Shown here: piece by piece, positions 32,481 through 45,186 of the stretch
Numbering within the stretch: position 1 is the first letter of the stretch
Layout: the number at the start of each line of letters is the position of its first letter
Source: Diadophis punctatus similis
Lineage: Eukaryota; Chordata; Lepidosauria; Squamata; Dipsadidae
Direction: 5' to 3'
NCBI GenBank assembly: GCA_023053685.1
Contig: JALIGW010000001.1
Span: forward strand, 70,275,740 to 70,339,739
Length of the DNA stretch: 64,000 nucleotides
The notes under the pieces: generated by a model
Seen by the model: only the letters and a program-made list of their open reading frames with translations
Database searches by the model: none
What the model was told of the DNA's origin: nothing
Program-made: the position numbers and the translations under genes

Positions 32481-33062
32481 AATTGTACCCATTTGTGCAT
32501 CAGGAAATACCCCACTGATCACTCATGTGTTGGTCATTTTTCTTCTCAATTACTGCAACATACTCTACGCGGACCACTCAGAAGCTACAGATGATCCAGA
32601 ATGAAAATAAACTGTTTATGGGTGCATCCTGATATTCCCCTGTGACAGCATTTACATCCACTCCTCATTAAGTGACCACTATGTGCTTCTTAAATCAGAA
32701 GCAAAATGTTCATTAAGTGAAATGTTCACTAAACAAACACATGTCTGAGAAACATAGAGACATGCTATGAAGATTACTGGTTGTGGCCAACTCATTTAGC
32801 TGAAGTTTTCTCATTCAGCTGTGCCACTTTGGCATGTGTTGTTACCAGGTGAATGAAATTTTAAATACATGCATTGGTTGGCATTTTTTTAAATTACTCT
32901 CATATTTGTGAACAGTCATTAAACAAATTAGCAAGGAGTGAATGTACTTTGCAAGTTGCACTGGTTGTCACTAGGCTTCCAGGTCCAATTTGAAGTTGTG
33001 ATCTATAAAACCTTTCGGAGTACAGGGCCTGACTATTTGCAGGACCACCTATTTCTGATTAC
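32481..33062 (+). mobile_element. L2-clade LINE 3' fragment, interrupted
   Basis: Two pieces (about 32520-32625 and 32945-33060) read as decayed ORF2 C-terminus: an LLNYCN-like stretch, then LHWL...FQVQFEVVIYKT-like text comparable to the better copy at 51232-51850. Between them lies a worn 'tagtcctcgac'-family piece (AAGTGACC, CATTAAGTGAAATG). Confidence 0.55.
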
Positions 33063-33145
33063 TTCTATCTGTCCAGTATGAATTGACAGGTTTGGGAAGA
33101 TCTCATTACTCCAGTAGTCATTCTGTGAGACCTAGGAGATGTGTC

Positions 33146-33314
<169 letters not shown>

Positions 33315-33371
33315 CTATAAAATATCATTTCTCCCACTCTGCCATACATGGACCCACCTCTTCCCCTAGGC

Positions 33372-33506
33372 CAGGGGTAGGCAAAGTTGGCTCTTCTATG
33401 ACTCGTGGACTTCAACTCCCAGAATTCCTGAGCTAGCATGATTGGCTCAGAAATTCTGGGAGTTGAAGTCCATGAGTCATAGAAGAGCCAACTTTGCCTA
33501 CCCCTG
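33372..33506. mobile_element. Hairpin MITE (hAT type), family D
   Basis: 135 bp, nearly perfect end-to-end hairpin: CAGGGGTAGGCAAAGTTGGC against GCCAACTTTGCCTACCCCTG. Perfect 8 bp duplication CCCTAGGC (33364-33371 and 33507-33514). Confidence 0.92.
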
Positions 33507-33514
33507 CCCTAGGC

Positions 33515-34843
33515 ACTGGGTCAGGAAGTTTTGTAAATATGTTTTGGTTGTATTTGTTTTTATATGTTTTATTTTGTTATGTATTACTTCTTACTATGAA
33601 TTATATACACTGTCCTAAGTTACATATCAAGTGGGCAGCTAGATAAATTCAATATATGAATGAACAAAGTTAGGAGTAAAAGATAACAGTAAACGTCATG
33701 ATTATGAGGGCATCTGAAGCCCCAATCCATCAATCCATTTGTGTACCATATTAGTCCCTACTATATTTATTACAGCACTGCAGCTATTGATGGCATGGTA
33801 ATTTTACAGATACACTTATCTCTAACATATAAGGCATGTCCATTTATATTCTGAATGAATCAGATACAGTATAAGAGTGCATAGTGATTTTCAGAAGACA
33901 GGCTAATTTATAGAAAATTGCTCTTACTTCAACTGAGCCAAGATAGTCCAAGATAGTCTAAAAATCCTAAAATTGGGTAACTACCTATAAAAAAGCTGCT
34001 TTGATTTTCAAAATAATGTCATTTCTCTCTTTCTGCTTTTTAAAGGAACATGTGGCAAGAAGAAAGATCTATGACCTAGAATTATAGGTCATTAACCTAA
34101 GACATCTCTTTATGCTTTTGGGGAATGTACCTTAAGAAGCTATCACATCTACTTTATAATTATCCAGGTAGCAAATAGACCTTGAAGGCTAATGTTTAAC
34201 AACTTTTTTTTTAAAGTTTACTACAGTCCTTTAAAAAAACTATTAAAAGGAGCACAAATAGGGGAAAAAGAAACTAAATAAGCAGAATAGAGAAAAGGTA
34301 TTGAAAAATTCCTTGCCTTACCCCAAGAGTTATTCTCTAATTAATTTAGACTTGCTTCCGAAAAATAAAATTTATAAATTGTATAGAATCAAAATAATCA
34401 TAAATCTGTTGAAGGTCAAATGTTATACCTAAGGAGAGAATTGGTTATTCCATAACAAAAACAAGATGACATTTTATTGATTGGAAGAAGGGTCAAACGT
34501 TTATATTTTAAATACTAATTGATGAAAGGAAATACTGGATTAAGTTTGAATCTGCAAGTATTTGGTACCAGCTTTTCCCAAAATCATGCAGTTGGAAATT
34601 ATTGTATTTGTAATACAAAGAAACTGCAGGGCAATCCTGGGGAAGAGTGCTTTTTTTCAACTGAATCCAGTCTATAATGTACAATAGTTGCCCAAAAAAG
34701 CCATGTCTTTTCAGAACATATTATGTCTACATTAGTCTTTTTAGAACACACAGGCATAATATGCAAAGACCCAGCTCTTTGGAAAAATGCTTGGAAAGGT
34801 GGAAGAAAAGAGAAGAGGACGATCTTCAGCAAGTCGGATGGAC
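33515..34843. other. No recognised feature
   Basis: AT-rich intronic DNA without supported frames. Confidence 0.5.
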
Positions 34844-35227
34844 CAGCGGTCTCCAACCTTGGCAACTTTATGACTTGTGGACTTCAACTCCCAGAATTCC
34901 TCAGCCAGCATGCGCCCCTCCCAGGGGTCCCCACGCGGCTTGTTTTGGATGCAGGTAAGTGCAGGGCGGGCGCGAAGGCTCGGGGAGGGTGAAAAACAGG
35001 CCTAACAGAAGTTCGGGAAGGCCGGAAACGGGCCCCTTTCCAGCCTCCAGAGGGTCACTGGAGCATGGGGAGGCCGTTTTCGCCCTCCCGGAGGCTCAAA
35101 GAAAGCCTCCGGAGACCAGGGAGGGCAAAAACGCCCCCCCAGCTGTGGTGCAGGAGGTCGACTAGGCCACACCCACGTAGCAACCAGGCAGAGAACCCCT
35201 TGCTAAAATTTTTGAAGCCCACCCCTG
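34844..35227. mobile_element. Composite hAT-like repeat
   Basis: Starts as a hairpin-family end (CAGCGGTCTCCAACCTTGGC, then GGACTTCAACTCCCAGAATT), passes into GC-rich sequence resembling the hAT family B interior, and ends GAAGCCCACCCCTG. Flanking 8-mers do not match, so it is probably a fusion or deletion product. Confidence 0.5.
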
Positions 35228-35234
35228 GCAATGA

Positions 35235-35345
35235 GTGCAATGTTGGAAGACCTGAAAGGCCAAGTTAGGGAGATATCACGATGGGGAAAATCTATCTATG
35301 TGGTCACTTGGAGTTGAAAAGAACTTGACGGCATATAATCAAACA
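35235..35345 (+). mobile_element. BovB-type 3' end
   Basis: GTGGTCACTTGGAGTTGAAA, then AGAACTTGACGGCATATAAT and a CAAGCAAGC tail. This is the RTE/BovB terminus, also used by squamate SINEs. Related copy at 37395-37510. Confidence 0.6.
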
Positions 35346-35594
35346 AGCAAGCAAGCAAATTCAGCTGAATCACAAACCTTACAATCTGCATGAAGTCATT
35401 TGTCTCAAAGACAGCCTTTGAAAATCTGGCGTCCCCCAGATGTGTTGGATTACATGGTTCATCATTCCAGCAGCACGGTCAAACTGCCTGGGAATGAGTG
35501 GAGTCATATGCAACAGGAAAGCCCCAAGGTTGTTTTATTTATTTTGCTTTTCACATTTCTGAACTGCCAAAATTGTAAATACTATTCTCTAGGA
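35346..35594. other. Unclear repeat remnants
   Basis: CCCCCAGATGTGTTGGATTA near 35429-35450 resembles the end of a worn hairpin MITE. Nothing else recognised. Confidence 0.35.
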
Positions 35595-36313
35595 CCGTGG
35601 TGGCGAACCTATGGAACGCGTGCCACAAGTGGCACAGGGAGCCATATCTGAGGGCATGCGAGGCATTGCCCTATGTCAGCTCCAGCACGCATGTGTGTGC
35701 TGGCCAGCTGATTTTTGGCCTTCCGAAGGACGGGGGAAGGTCATTTTTGCCTTCCCCAGGCTTCAGGAAAGCCTCCGGAGCCTGTGGATGGCGAAAAACG
35801 GACCCAACGGGCCTACCGGAAGTTCAAAAATGAACTTCTGGTTGGGCCATTGTTCGTCCTCCCCAAGCTTCAGGAAAGCCTTCGGAGCCTGTGGATGGCA
35901 AAAAACAGACCCAACGGGCCTACTGGAAGTTCGGAAATGAACTTCCGGTAGGTCCGTTGGGCCGTTTTTCGCCCTCCCCAGGCTCCCCAGGCTTCAGGAG
36001 GTTTTCCTGAAGCCTGGGGAGGGCAAAAAACAGTCCAACAGGCCTACCGGAAGTCCAGAGGCTTCAGTGAGCCCTACGTGCATACATGGGGGAGGGGCAG
36101 CATGGGGGGGTTGTGCGTGCATGCGCGGGGGGAGGGCATTACATTACATTAAAATGTTGTACGCCGCCCTGAGTCCTCAGGGAGTAGAGCGGCATAGAAG
36201 AACACTAAATAAATAAAATAAAATAAATTACATTATGGGTGTGGGCACACACATGCGATAGCACGCGCACGTGCCCTTTTGGCACCCGAGCAAAAAAAGG
36301 TTCGCCATCACTG
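35595..36313. mobile_element. Non-autonomous hAT element, family B, with nested tail
   Basis: 719 bp. Ends CCGTGGTGGCGAACC...GGTTCGCCATCACTG with a perfect 8 bp duplication CTCTAGGA (35587-35594 and 36314-36321). The interior has imperfect direct and inverted copies of a GCTTCAGGAAAGCC...CTACCGGAAGT unit. A LINE-type tail is inserted at 36138-36231. Confidence 0.9.
36138..36231 (+). mobile_element. LINE/SINE 3' tail nested in the hAT element
   Basis: GTACGCCGCCCTGAGTCCTC, GGAGTAGAGCGGCATAGAAG, then AATAAAATAAA. Flanked by ATTACATTA on both sides, so a separate young retroposition. Confidence 0.7.
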
Positions 36314-36321
36314 CTCTAGGA

Positions 36322-37078
36322 CATACATCTACTGAATTGTTGCTTCAAATAACTCTTCCATATTGCAGTAAAATGGTTTATTTTCTGGATTTTTCAGTCA
36401 AATGTACCACTTTGATTAAAGGACACATCTCACGAATAGCAGCAACAATGTCCTGTCATGAGAAAATGAAGCATTTGGACCAAATCATGCAAGACAAAGA
36501 AATAGAACTGGGCAAATTTCTTCAGAAGTCACAAATGTAATCACAGCAGTAGTATTCATCTGCCACCCAAGTGAGACAAGAGCTTAACTGGCCTGAAATC
36601 TAAAATAGCATTGTGGTGAAATTATCTCTAGCCAAATTTGTCTCTTGGACATAAAATTGTGGGTGCCTAGGGCTGAGCACTTAAAAAAAAACACAATCCA
36701 ATATTATGCAAATTGAGAATACTGGCATCGATGTATTTAATTTGGATACTTTATTCGTAGCACTAATGTAAATAGACAGCAGGGGAGAGCAGCATGTTGG
36801 GAAGCCTAGTAGAAAAGGAAATAAGAAGCAATAGCAATGGAAACTGCACTGAATGAAAAACAACGATCTGTTACAATCAGCTCCAGTAATGAAGGAAATG
36901 GATTACAGAAAAATCAACTCAGCTCTCCTTCAAGATCTATGTGGCCAGGCTTAAACTATCATAGTTTGGATACATTTTGTGAAGAGCCAGCTCTCTGGAG
37001 AAGTCTGTAATGTTTGGAAAGGTGGAAGAAACGGGGAGAGGACAACCAGCAATAAGCTGGATGGATCCTATATCAATC
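36322..37078. other. No recognised feature
   Basis: Intronic DNA. The 89-codon open frame at 36271-36540 spans the end of the hAT copy and is not credible. Confidence 0.5.
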
Positions 37079-37394
37079 AGAATAGAGTGGGAAGGGATCT
37101 TGGAGGTCTTCTAGTCCAACCCCCTGCTCAAGTAGGAGATCCTATACAATTTGAGACAAGTGACTATCCAGTTTCTTCTTTAAAACCCCCAGTGATGAAG
37201 CACCCACAACTTCTGAAAGTGAGCTTTTCCCCTAGTTAATTGTTCTCACTGTTAGGAAGTTTCTCCTTAATTCCAGGTTGCTTCTCTCCTTCATTAGTTT
37301 CCATCCATTGTTTCTTGTCTTGCCTTTTGGTGCTTTGGAAAACAAACTGACCCCCTGTTCTTTATGACAGCCCCTCAAACTACAACAGTTATAG
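37079..37394 (-). mobile_element. CR1 LINE 3' end
   Basis: Minus strand, same 3' UTR as 13098-13508: GGGATCTTGGAGGTCTTCTA, AACCCCCTGCTCAAGTAGG, TTTCCATCCATTGTTTCTTG. Confidence 0.8.
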
Positions 37395-37510
37395 GTGTGT
37401 TGTTGGGAGACTTGAAGAACAAGTCTGTCCTGAGACTGTACTGAGAAAAATTATTTATGTGGTCACTAAGAATGGACAACTTGATACTGCATAACCAATC
37501 ACTCAATGAA
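37395..37510 (+). mobile_element. BovB-type 3' end
   Basis: GTGTGTTGTTGGGAGACTTG, TTATTTATGTGGTCACTAAG, ACAACTTGATACTGCATAAC: degenerate BovB terminus. Confidence 0.5.
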
Positions 37511-37938
37511 TGAATCAAATCTCAAATCTATTTGCCAATATACACTGGTTTGTGCTTTTCTTTTTAACTTCCAGGGTAGAAATCTGCATTTTTTACAACT
37601 TATTAGACTCTATTGAAGTATATACTCACACAGCAATGATGATTTTATATGTACTGACAGGTCTCTGCCTAAACGTTCTAACAATATAGTAAATGATTGA
37701 CTATTGCAGGGAAAAGCTGATTAATCTACCTGATAAATATTTCCTGTAATAATTAAGAAACATGCACATTTAATGAAAGTCAGGAAAGTTTATAACAAAA
37801 GCAATGTGGAGTTTTAACTGCATTTCAAAATAAGTGCACTATATGATAAGCAATCTTTCACTTTAGTGGCATAATATTCTAAAATTACCAGATACATGGG
37901 TTTCATGATATTTAAGGGTTTAGGGGAAGCCATATATA
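37511..37938. other. No recognised feature
   Basis: AT-rich intronic DNA. Confidence 0.5.
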
Positions 37939-38588
37939 CCGTATTTTTCAGAGTATAAGACACACTTTTTCCCCTCCTAAAAGAGGCTGAAAATTTGGGT
38001 GTGTCTTATACTCCGAATGTAGCCCCGCCACTCGCCGGCCCCTATCCTTCGGCCTCCGCACATCCTCTTCCTGACTGCAGAGATTGCCACTGACAATGGC
38101 TTGTGTTTTTGGGCTCCACGCGTTGCATTTTCAGCCTCCAAATGCTTGCGCGGTGCCCAAAATGGCTACCCGGAACAGCTGCTGCCTTCTCTTACCCCTT
38201 CCCCGCTTTGCCTGCTTTAGTCACTGGAGCTCCCTCCGAGGATCAGCTGTGCTTTTGAAGCTGTTTTTCAGCCCAAACACGAGCTAAGCGATCTTCCGTG
38301 CTTTGCCTGCTTTTCTAATGGCTGTTCCCTCCGACAATCAGCTGTGCTTTAGAAGCATAGCCCCAACCATCCCCAGCCTCAAAACCAGCGAGCGAAGGAA
38401 TGTGCTGAAGCTTATCCCCCACCATCCCCAACCTCAAAACCAGGGAGCGAACTAATGTGCTGAAGCTGACCAGGCTAAGGACTAGCCAGATGAATATCTG
38501 GTAGGCAGAATCCCCCCCCCCTATTTTTCTCCCCAAAAACTAAGGTGCGTCTTATACTCCAGTGCATCTTATACTCCGAAAAATACGG
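37939..38588. mobile_element. 650 bp terminal-inverted-repeat element
   Basis: Left end CCGTATTTTTCAGAGTATAA, right end TTATACTCCGAAAAATACGG, with a second inner GTGCGTCTTATACTCC near the right end. Flanks are CATATATA and TATATATA, so an 8 bp duplication with one mismatch or a simple TA target. GC-rich interior; no transposase. A truncated relative is at 19385-19560. Confidence 0.8.
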
Positions 38589-40712
38589 TATATATACATG
38601 TTCCACTGAGAAAAAAGGAACAAAACCCTGTAATTGATTCAATTGAAAGCAGAAATGCAGCAAAAGTATTTGTATGCTACATCTGTGAAAGGTTCTTCAT
38701 ATAAAATATCTCAAACTATAATCAAATATCTTCCCCTCACTACTCACAAGCTTTTAGATGATGATGGGTAATAGGGAAAATACTTTTGAAATGGGATTAA
38801 ATAAAGACACAGATTATATACATCTCCTAAACATATATTAGGATTTATTTAGATAATGCATATTTGAGAGCTGAAAATCCATACATTAATCTCCAGTGCC
38901 ATGTAAACACACCTAAGTCAGTGTTGGATCATAGCCATCATCAAATACTGGGCATGGGATGAGCTTTCTCAGTATAAAAAAATTGCAGTGGTCTAAAAAC
39001 TCTGAATTCAGCGTATGCCTCACATTAACTATGTGATAATATTAACCTGATTTGTGCATGTCCCAGAAGGTGACTGTATACATAATACTTTTATTTATTG
39101 GAAAATGTGATTATCTGAATAATAAGAGTGTTGCACAACCTGCAGACTACATAAGGAAAATACCACCATCCAATATTAATATAAAATAAGACTATAACAA
39201 TCGTCATTATCCTTTTACAACAGGCGAACAGCAGCAGACATGCAAAGCATCCATAACAAGTCCAATATTCAAAGGAGTTGCTAGCATTCATAGCAAATCT
39301 AGAAAACTGGCTTCAAGGTCTTAGAATAGGTTTGTTACTGCAAGTGCTAATAAAATCTGCTCAGAAACCAGCTCTTTGCATCAATGTATGACAAGCTCAA
39401 AAGTGAGTCAATTCTGATATGCTGTTTTATTAGCTCCTATACATGCAAGCTGCCAGGCAACACAATAGGTTGCTAATTTAGAGGTTAGAGTTAACTGCTA
39501 TATTTGCAGAGCCAGGGGCAATTCCATCCAGGTGAACTATTAGGTGACAATAAGAAAAGAGATTTAAAGTTTTAGTGCATGGCACTGAAGAAAAGAAACT
39601 GCATTATCTACAGAAAATTGAAGCCATGTAATGACTTAGGGTTTCTTTTGTTTGGGCTGCACTAACGTACCTTAGTTTCTTGATAGCCAATATATAGATG
39701 CTTTTCACATCTGACTGCACATTCAAGATTGTTTTCTTTTTTTAAATCAGTATAATTGGATAAATAAGGTCTGGACATGCATGTAATTTTTAAGGAGTTC
39801 TGTATTTTGAACAATATTTTACAAGGTGGAATTCCCAATATTTGGCTCAAGGCATTATGACAATATACTTTGACATCAGCCTTAGCCTCAAATCCTTAAA
39901 TCAAATTAAATCTTTAAATGTTCTGTATTTTGAACAATATTTTACAAGGTGGAATTCCCAATATTTGGCTCAAGGCATTATGACAATATACTTTGACATC
40001 AGCCTTAGCCTCAAATCCTCAAATCAATAAAATTCAGCAGTTAAATTAGGAAACATAAGGGACTGAATGCAGAATTGATTCTCTGAACAAAATAAATTAA
40101 TCACCGGTTGCTGAGGACATTAAACTCAATATATCTATAAACAGTATTTATCAATCTTCTAGAAACTAAACAGTAGATCAATATTTTTTGATTCATTGGA
40201 AATGTATTGAAAAATATAACTGGGTTTGGAATGAAGCATCCCTTACTGCTTTCAGCACAACTCCAAATGTAAATTATTCGGTGAAAACAAGGATGCGTGA
40301 AGAAAACCTAGTACAGCAATCATTCTGTAAAGGAGGTTTACATTACGATGCATTAGCAGCAAGAATTTATTCTAGTTCATGCTGACTCAGAATGCAAGTC
40401 AATGGAGAGCTGATAAAGAGACCTGCCCCTAATATTGAATTGACTTTTATTAAATTTCCCTTCCCTTTTTCTTCATTCCATTCTTCCATTCTGCTTATTT
40501 ACCCCCTCCCCTCTCCACACAGTTTAGTTCTCATTCACCTCTTAATCGCATTTTATAGGTCTACCAACTTGTTCAATCCTGTCATTAACTGTAATATATA
40601 CCACTGAAAGAGTCCCAGAGCATATACAGAGTGCAACCTAGCTCAACTTTTGATTTTCTAACTTTTAATTCCCTGTCAAGCTGTAACTATAGATGTGCCA
40701 ACTGCAAAGATA
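38589..40712. other. Intronic DNA with one tandem duplication
   Basis: Only the duplication at 39798-40026 stands out. No exon or transposon recognised in the rest. Confidence 0.5.
39798..40026. repeat. Tandem duplication, period about 123 bp
   Basis: The unit from TTCTGTATTTTGAACAATAT to TCAAATCC recurs at 39921. The two copies are nearly identical (one obvious change, CCTTAAAT against CCTCAAAT), so the duplication is recent. Confidence 0.92.
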
Positions 40713-41184
40713 AGAACTCCGTTCCCCCCTGCCGGTTGATATGGCCTTTGTGGACACATTGTCTGTTAGGAGGAGGATATGGCAACCCTTAATGTCCTGT
40801 TGAAAAGCCAGAAGGGCCAGCCAGGCCGCCCTGAGTTCCAGCCAATTGATATTGTGTTGGAGCTCCAGAGGAGACCACCAACCCTGGGCGACCCTCGTCC
40901 CAAAGTGGGGCCCCCATCCTAACAGGCTGGCATCTGACATGAACATCAACCTGTCCTGGACCCTGAAGGAGCACCCCTTGGAGAGGGCGTGGAGGAGGAG
41001 AAAGGAACTCCAAGGACAGTCCGTACCTTATGGTCTCCCTGACCCAGGCATATGACGTGGCCCCCTCCCATTGCGGGTAGAAGAGGCCGAGATGACCTCC
41101 TATGGGAGGAAGAGGCTCGTTGTCGCTAGAGGACTAGAGTGACCCATCCTGAACTCCCCCATCGATCAGAGCATGGAGAATCAC
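40713..41184 (-). pseudogene. Internally deleted DIRS element
   Basis: Minus strand. The RT N-terminal segment (SYAWVRETIRYGLSLEFLSP, about 41060-40995) runs straight into the RNase H start (MSDASLLGWGPHFG), followed by WLELRAAWLALLAF and LLLTDNVSTKA. The whole polymerase palm, including YLDD, is missing, as are gag and recombinase. The upstream edge ends GTGACCCATCCTG...GCATGGAGAA (41184), matching a DIRS right terminus. Residues differ from DIRS-A and DIRS-B, so it comes from a third subfamily. Confidence 0.75.
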
Positions 41185-43048
41185 GAATTTTGCCTGAACA
41201 TTGTTTCCAACATTATGACGATCTATGCAAGTAATATGTGTGGACTATAAAAAGGAAGTTTTAGTTAGCACGTGCGCGCCTGTTTTCATCTCTCTGCCTG
41301 CTGTTAAGGTGGAAGACAAAAAGGGTCGTCCAGTTTTGCTTTCTGCAGAAAAATAAAACTGATTATCAGTAGCCTCGTGTTCAGAGTTTCATTGGATTTA
41401 TCAGATTCTGAGCTGCATTTGGTGAAAAACCTTACACCACTGACTGAACGACTGGATAGCAAGCAAATGGACATCATAAATATTGGATGTTTTATAAGAT
41501 GTCAGCTAGAATATTGTTATTCATCAACAACTTTTTAAACAGCAATATTTTTAGGAGAATGGGGTGCCTATGTATGTGCCATTATTAGAAAAAATCATTT
41601 AAACTCTATTTGAAGGTGACCCTGAAATACTAGGAGGTATAAATAAATAATATAAATAATTATTTATAAATAAATAAATGTCACTAATAAATCTGACTTT
41701 TTAAAATCTAGTTAGTTAACAATATAATTCATTTTCAATTGAGGGTGAGTGAATCATTGTGTGTCAATCAAGATACATATCCTACAAAGTTTTAACCCTG
41801 GTGAAATACCAAATGAAGTGTGGGTTTCAGAAAAATACTCATGCTTTACTCTTTTTTAATACATTGAGGTCTCAACTAATGAACTTTTTTTTTAAGTACC
41901 CATTCTCTCTTCTCTTTCACGAGGAAAAGTAGTTTTGAGACTATACCCAGTTCTTATCTTGCTTAACTGTACATTCTTTCAGCCACAAAATGAATACTAT
42001 TTATTTCACTTGTTTAGTAGAAACAGAATTCCAGATTTTAGAAAGCCCATTCTTACCTCAAAAACCACTTAGCCTGAAAAAAAAAGGGGGGGGGGAGAGG
42101 AAGCTATGTGGCTAATCAAAAACAGGATAACCTGTATCTATCCCTGCAGAAGGCACCAGGAGAAATAAGCATGTTATATCTACAGAATATTAAAAGTAAA
42201 ATCAAATAAACAAAACTGCAACAAGGCAATGGATGTTCTCATCCCCCCACCTACTTTTCACAGGTAGATGAGTAAATAGTAACTCGACAGAGATTTCATT
42301 CACACAGAGGAATATGGTATGCTGGGAACTCTTCTCAGCCTGACAATCTGCTGCAGATGCTAGTTAAAGGGAGCTATTTATCAATGTCAACCATGTGCAT
42401 TACAATGCACCAGTTTGAAGCAGCTCAGGCTTCTCCTGCCCTTGTTTCTCCCACAAGCTTCTCTGCTTCTGATCTTACAGCTACAAAGAACCCTTTTGGC
42501 TTCCCAGTTACATCAGCATTACAAGAATTGCCAAAATACATACTGGGGTGTTTTTTTTTCCTAGGAACCCCAAAGGAAAAAAAATGAAACATTCTGGTGT
42601 TAATTTTTAAAAAACAAAAACAAAAAAGTTCCTCTTTCTCCTTTTATATTTATTTGCAGTTCAGTGTTTATAAAGAATCATGACAAGAAATCACCTCAGC
42701 GAAATGATTACACAAATTTAGATGTTTCATCTTTGGTTAAACTGAAATGGAATATTAAATAGGCAATGCGGAGAGACACTAAGGTGCAGAAAATCAAACA
42801 AGTACCTTCTATCCATTATTTAACTGTTAAATCAGCAGGAGGCAAGGCAACTAAGAACAGATGAAATGATCCTTCATTGAGGAGCTGGGCATATAAGGAT
42901 CCCATCCCATCTTACATGGTGATCTGATATATATCTTTCATTGTGCCAACTTCTGCCTACTGTTTTTCTTCTTATGTTTCATCTTTGCTGTTTCTTCCCC
43001 CACCTCATTACTAAAACTTATCCCATAAGTTCTCCCTTCTCTCTATAG
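41185..43048. other. No recognised feature
   Basis: Intronic DNA with G or A runs near 42077-42096. No supported frame or repeat. Confidence 0.5.
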
Positions 43049-43683
43049 CAGTGATGGCTAACAGTTTCTTCCTCGGGGGCCAAAAAAGCGCTCATGCGCG
43101 CTACAGTGTGTACGTGCGTGCCGTCCCCTAATGCAATGCTGTCCCGCAGGGCCCCCACACACATGCATGCTTCACCAGCCCCTCACGCATACACCGGCAA
43201 TCCCCCCCCAGCCCGTTTTGGTGCTAGCAGGCCTCCCTAAAGCCTCCTGGGACCAAAAACAGGCAGGGGGCATTGCACCCCCCCCATGCCCCGTTTTTAG
43301 TTCCAGGAGGCTTCAGGGAGGCCTGCTAGCACCAAAACGGGGGTGGGCATCTCCAGTCTCCTCAATTTATTTCCCCAGCACACGCTAGTTTCCTCCTGGA
43401 TTCCTTCCTCCTCCGATCTCTCCAATTTCTTTCCCCAGTGCGTGCTAGTTTCCTCCTGGATTTCTCCCTCCTGTGCCTCCTCCAATCTATCCCAATTTCT
43501 TTCCCCAGTGCAGCGCTGGAAATGCCCTGCCTCGGTGCATGCGTGGCAGAGACCCGAAGACCAGCTGGCCGGCGGGAGGCGTGCGTATGCGCAGTGGAGC
43601 TGGGCTGGGCAATGGCTGCCGTGCCTGCAGAGAGGGCTCTGCGTGCCACCTGTGGCACGCATGCCATAGGTTTGCCATCACGG
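43049..43683. mobile_element. Non-autonomous hAT element, family B
   Basis: 635 bp. Ends CAGTGATGGCTAAC...GGTTTGCCATCACGG with a perfect 8 bp duplication CTCTATAG (43041-43048 and 43684-43691). The interior has three related CACGCTAGTTTCCTCCTGGA-type units and inverted GCAGGCCTCCCT/AGGGAGGCCTGC words. Confidence 0.9.
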
Positions 43684-43691
43684 CTCTATAG

Positions 43692-44597
43692 ACATACACT
43701 ATAGTCACTCCCAAGCAATGATAACTATTTTTTAAAAAACTTAAAGCTTGTCATAGTTCAGTTTCTAGTACAGAAATAAGATCCCCTCCTCAGCCTGTTG
43801 ACTTAATTCATGCTTGTGATTTCTTTTGCTTAATATTGTGTAAATTTAGCTATTGTGATCTGAAGACTGATTTGCAGCTTAATGCAACTCATTCTGGTTC
43901 ATTCATTAAGACACAGTACATAAACCATGGCTTAGTTTGGGTTATGAAAATCCAACCATTGCCAGTGGATTTATATTAGTGGAATTAGATCTCAATAATT
44001 TTATAGGAATTTCCATGGTGACACCTGCATTTTCATTTTAGCCATACTCCCATACTAGTCTTTCCTGATTGCATTGCTTCATACCTATCTAATAACTTCA
44101 TGCTATGAATTGATATCTAAAAGTTCCCTGGAAAGGAAAATACAGAATGATGTGTTTTTGAAATGTAGAAAAGCTATTTATTCCTGTCCATTAAATTCTG
44201 AACTTTAAATCAAACTGGTTGAAATAATTCATTGTGTCCTATCAAGTATTTCTGCATGCATTGCTGAACTTTCCAATTTATTTGCAGCAATAACTTCTTA
44301 AACTACATTACACTCCACTCAATAAGCACCTGTTCTGAATTTTAGGAGCAGTTTGCCAGGCTGCATTCATGATTATTGGGGAGAAGTAAAAATCCCCTGC
44401 CCCCTCTTACTAATACTTCAGCTGACCTTGATTCTCTTGGAGACTATAAAGCCTAGCAACCACTACATTCTCCTGGTGCAGAAACCAGCATTTTCCTGTC
44501 ACACTCTAGTGTCTAATCTGAGGATGTCCTGTGATCACCCAGCCATGCAAGAAGATGTGGACTTCTTAAAAAGCCTTGTTTTTGGCAAGGCTCAATA
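43692..44597. other. No recognised feature
   Basis: AT-rich intronic DNA. Confidence 0.5.
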
Positions 44598-44605
44598 ATC
44601 GAAAT

Positions 44606-44934
44606 CAGGGGTGTCAAACTCAATTTCAATGAGGGTCGCATCAGGGTTGTGTTCGGCGTGGCCAGGCTGGGCATGGCCAGCATGACATCACTCATGCTGG
44701 GGGGTGCCTGTGGTGGCCCGAGTACTCTGCCAATGAAAACTGGCTCCCAAGCTCCGTTTGCGGCTGGGATGGCCTCCTGCAACCTTGCCAGCGAAAATGA
44801 AGCTCGGGAGCCGGTTTTCGCTGGCAGAAACACCACGGGCCAGTCCTTCGCTATTTCCAGGGCGGCCCCACAGGCCAGATCTAAACACCCTGAGGACCAG
44901 ATCTAGCCCCCGGGCCTTGAGTTTGACACTCCTG
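44606..44934. mobile_element. Non-autonomous hAT element, family C
   Basis: 329 bp. Ends CAGGGGTGTCAAACTC...GAGTTTGACACTCCTG; 8 bp duplication ATCGAAAT/ATCTAAAT with one mismatch. A second copy is at 60299-60418. Confidence 0.88.
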
Positions 44935-45186
44935 ATCTAAATGCCTACAATGCTTGAATCAAAGCATCATGTTCTGTATTTGACCTATAGATCAATAATT
45001 GTGCATATTTTCTAATGCACAGACTCCTGTTAAAAAATATTGAGATTTAGATAGAATTAGATGTTACTAGATATGTATTAAAAGGGTAGGGGAAAACATT
45101 TTATCAATACTTTGCCAATAAATATTTCTTTGTTAGAAAAAATAACAATTATAGTAATACCTGGATCACTGCATTATATTAGCAAT

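Noticed and set aside
43297..43714. Cluster of frames around 70-120 codons
   Set aside because: Also inside a hAT family B element, produced by its internal repeats.
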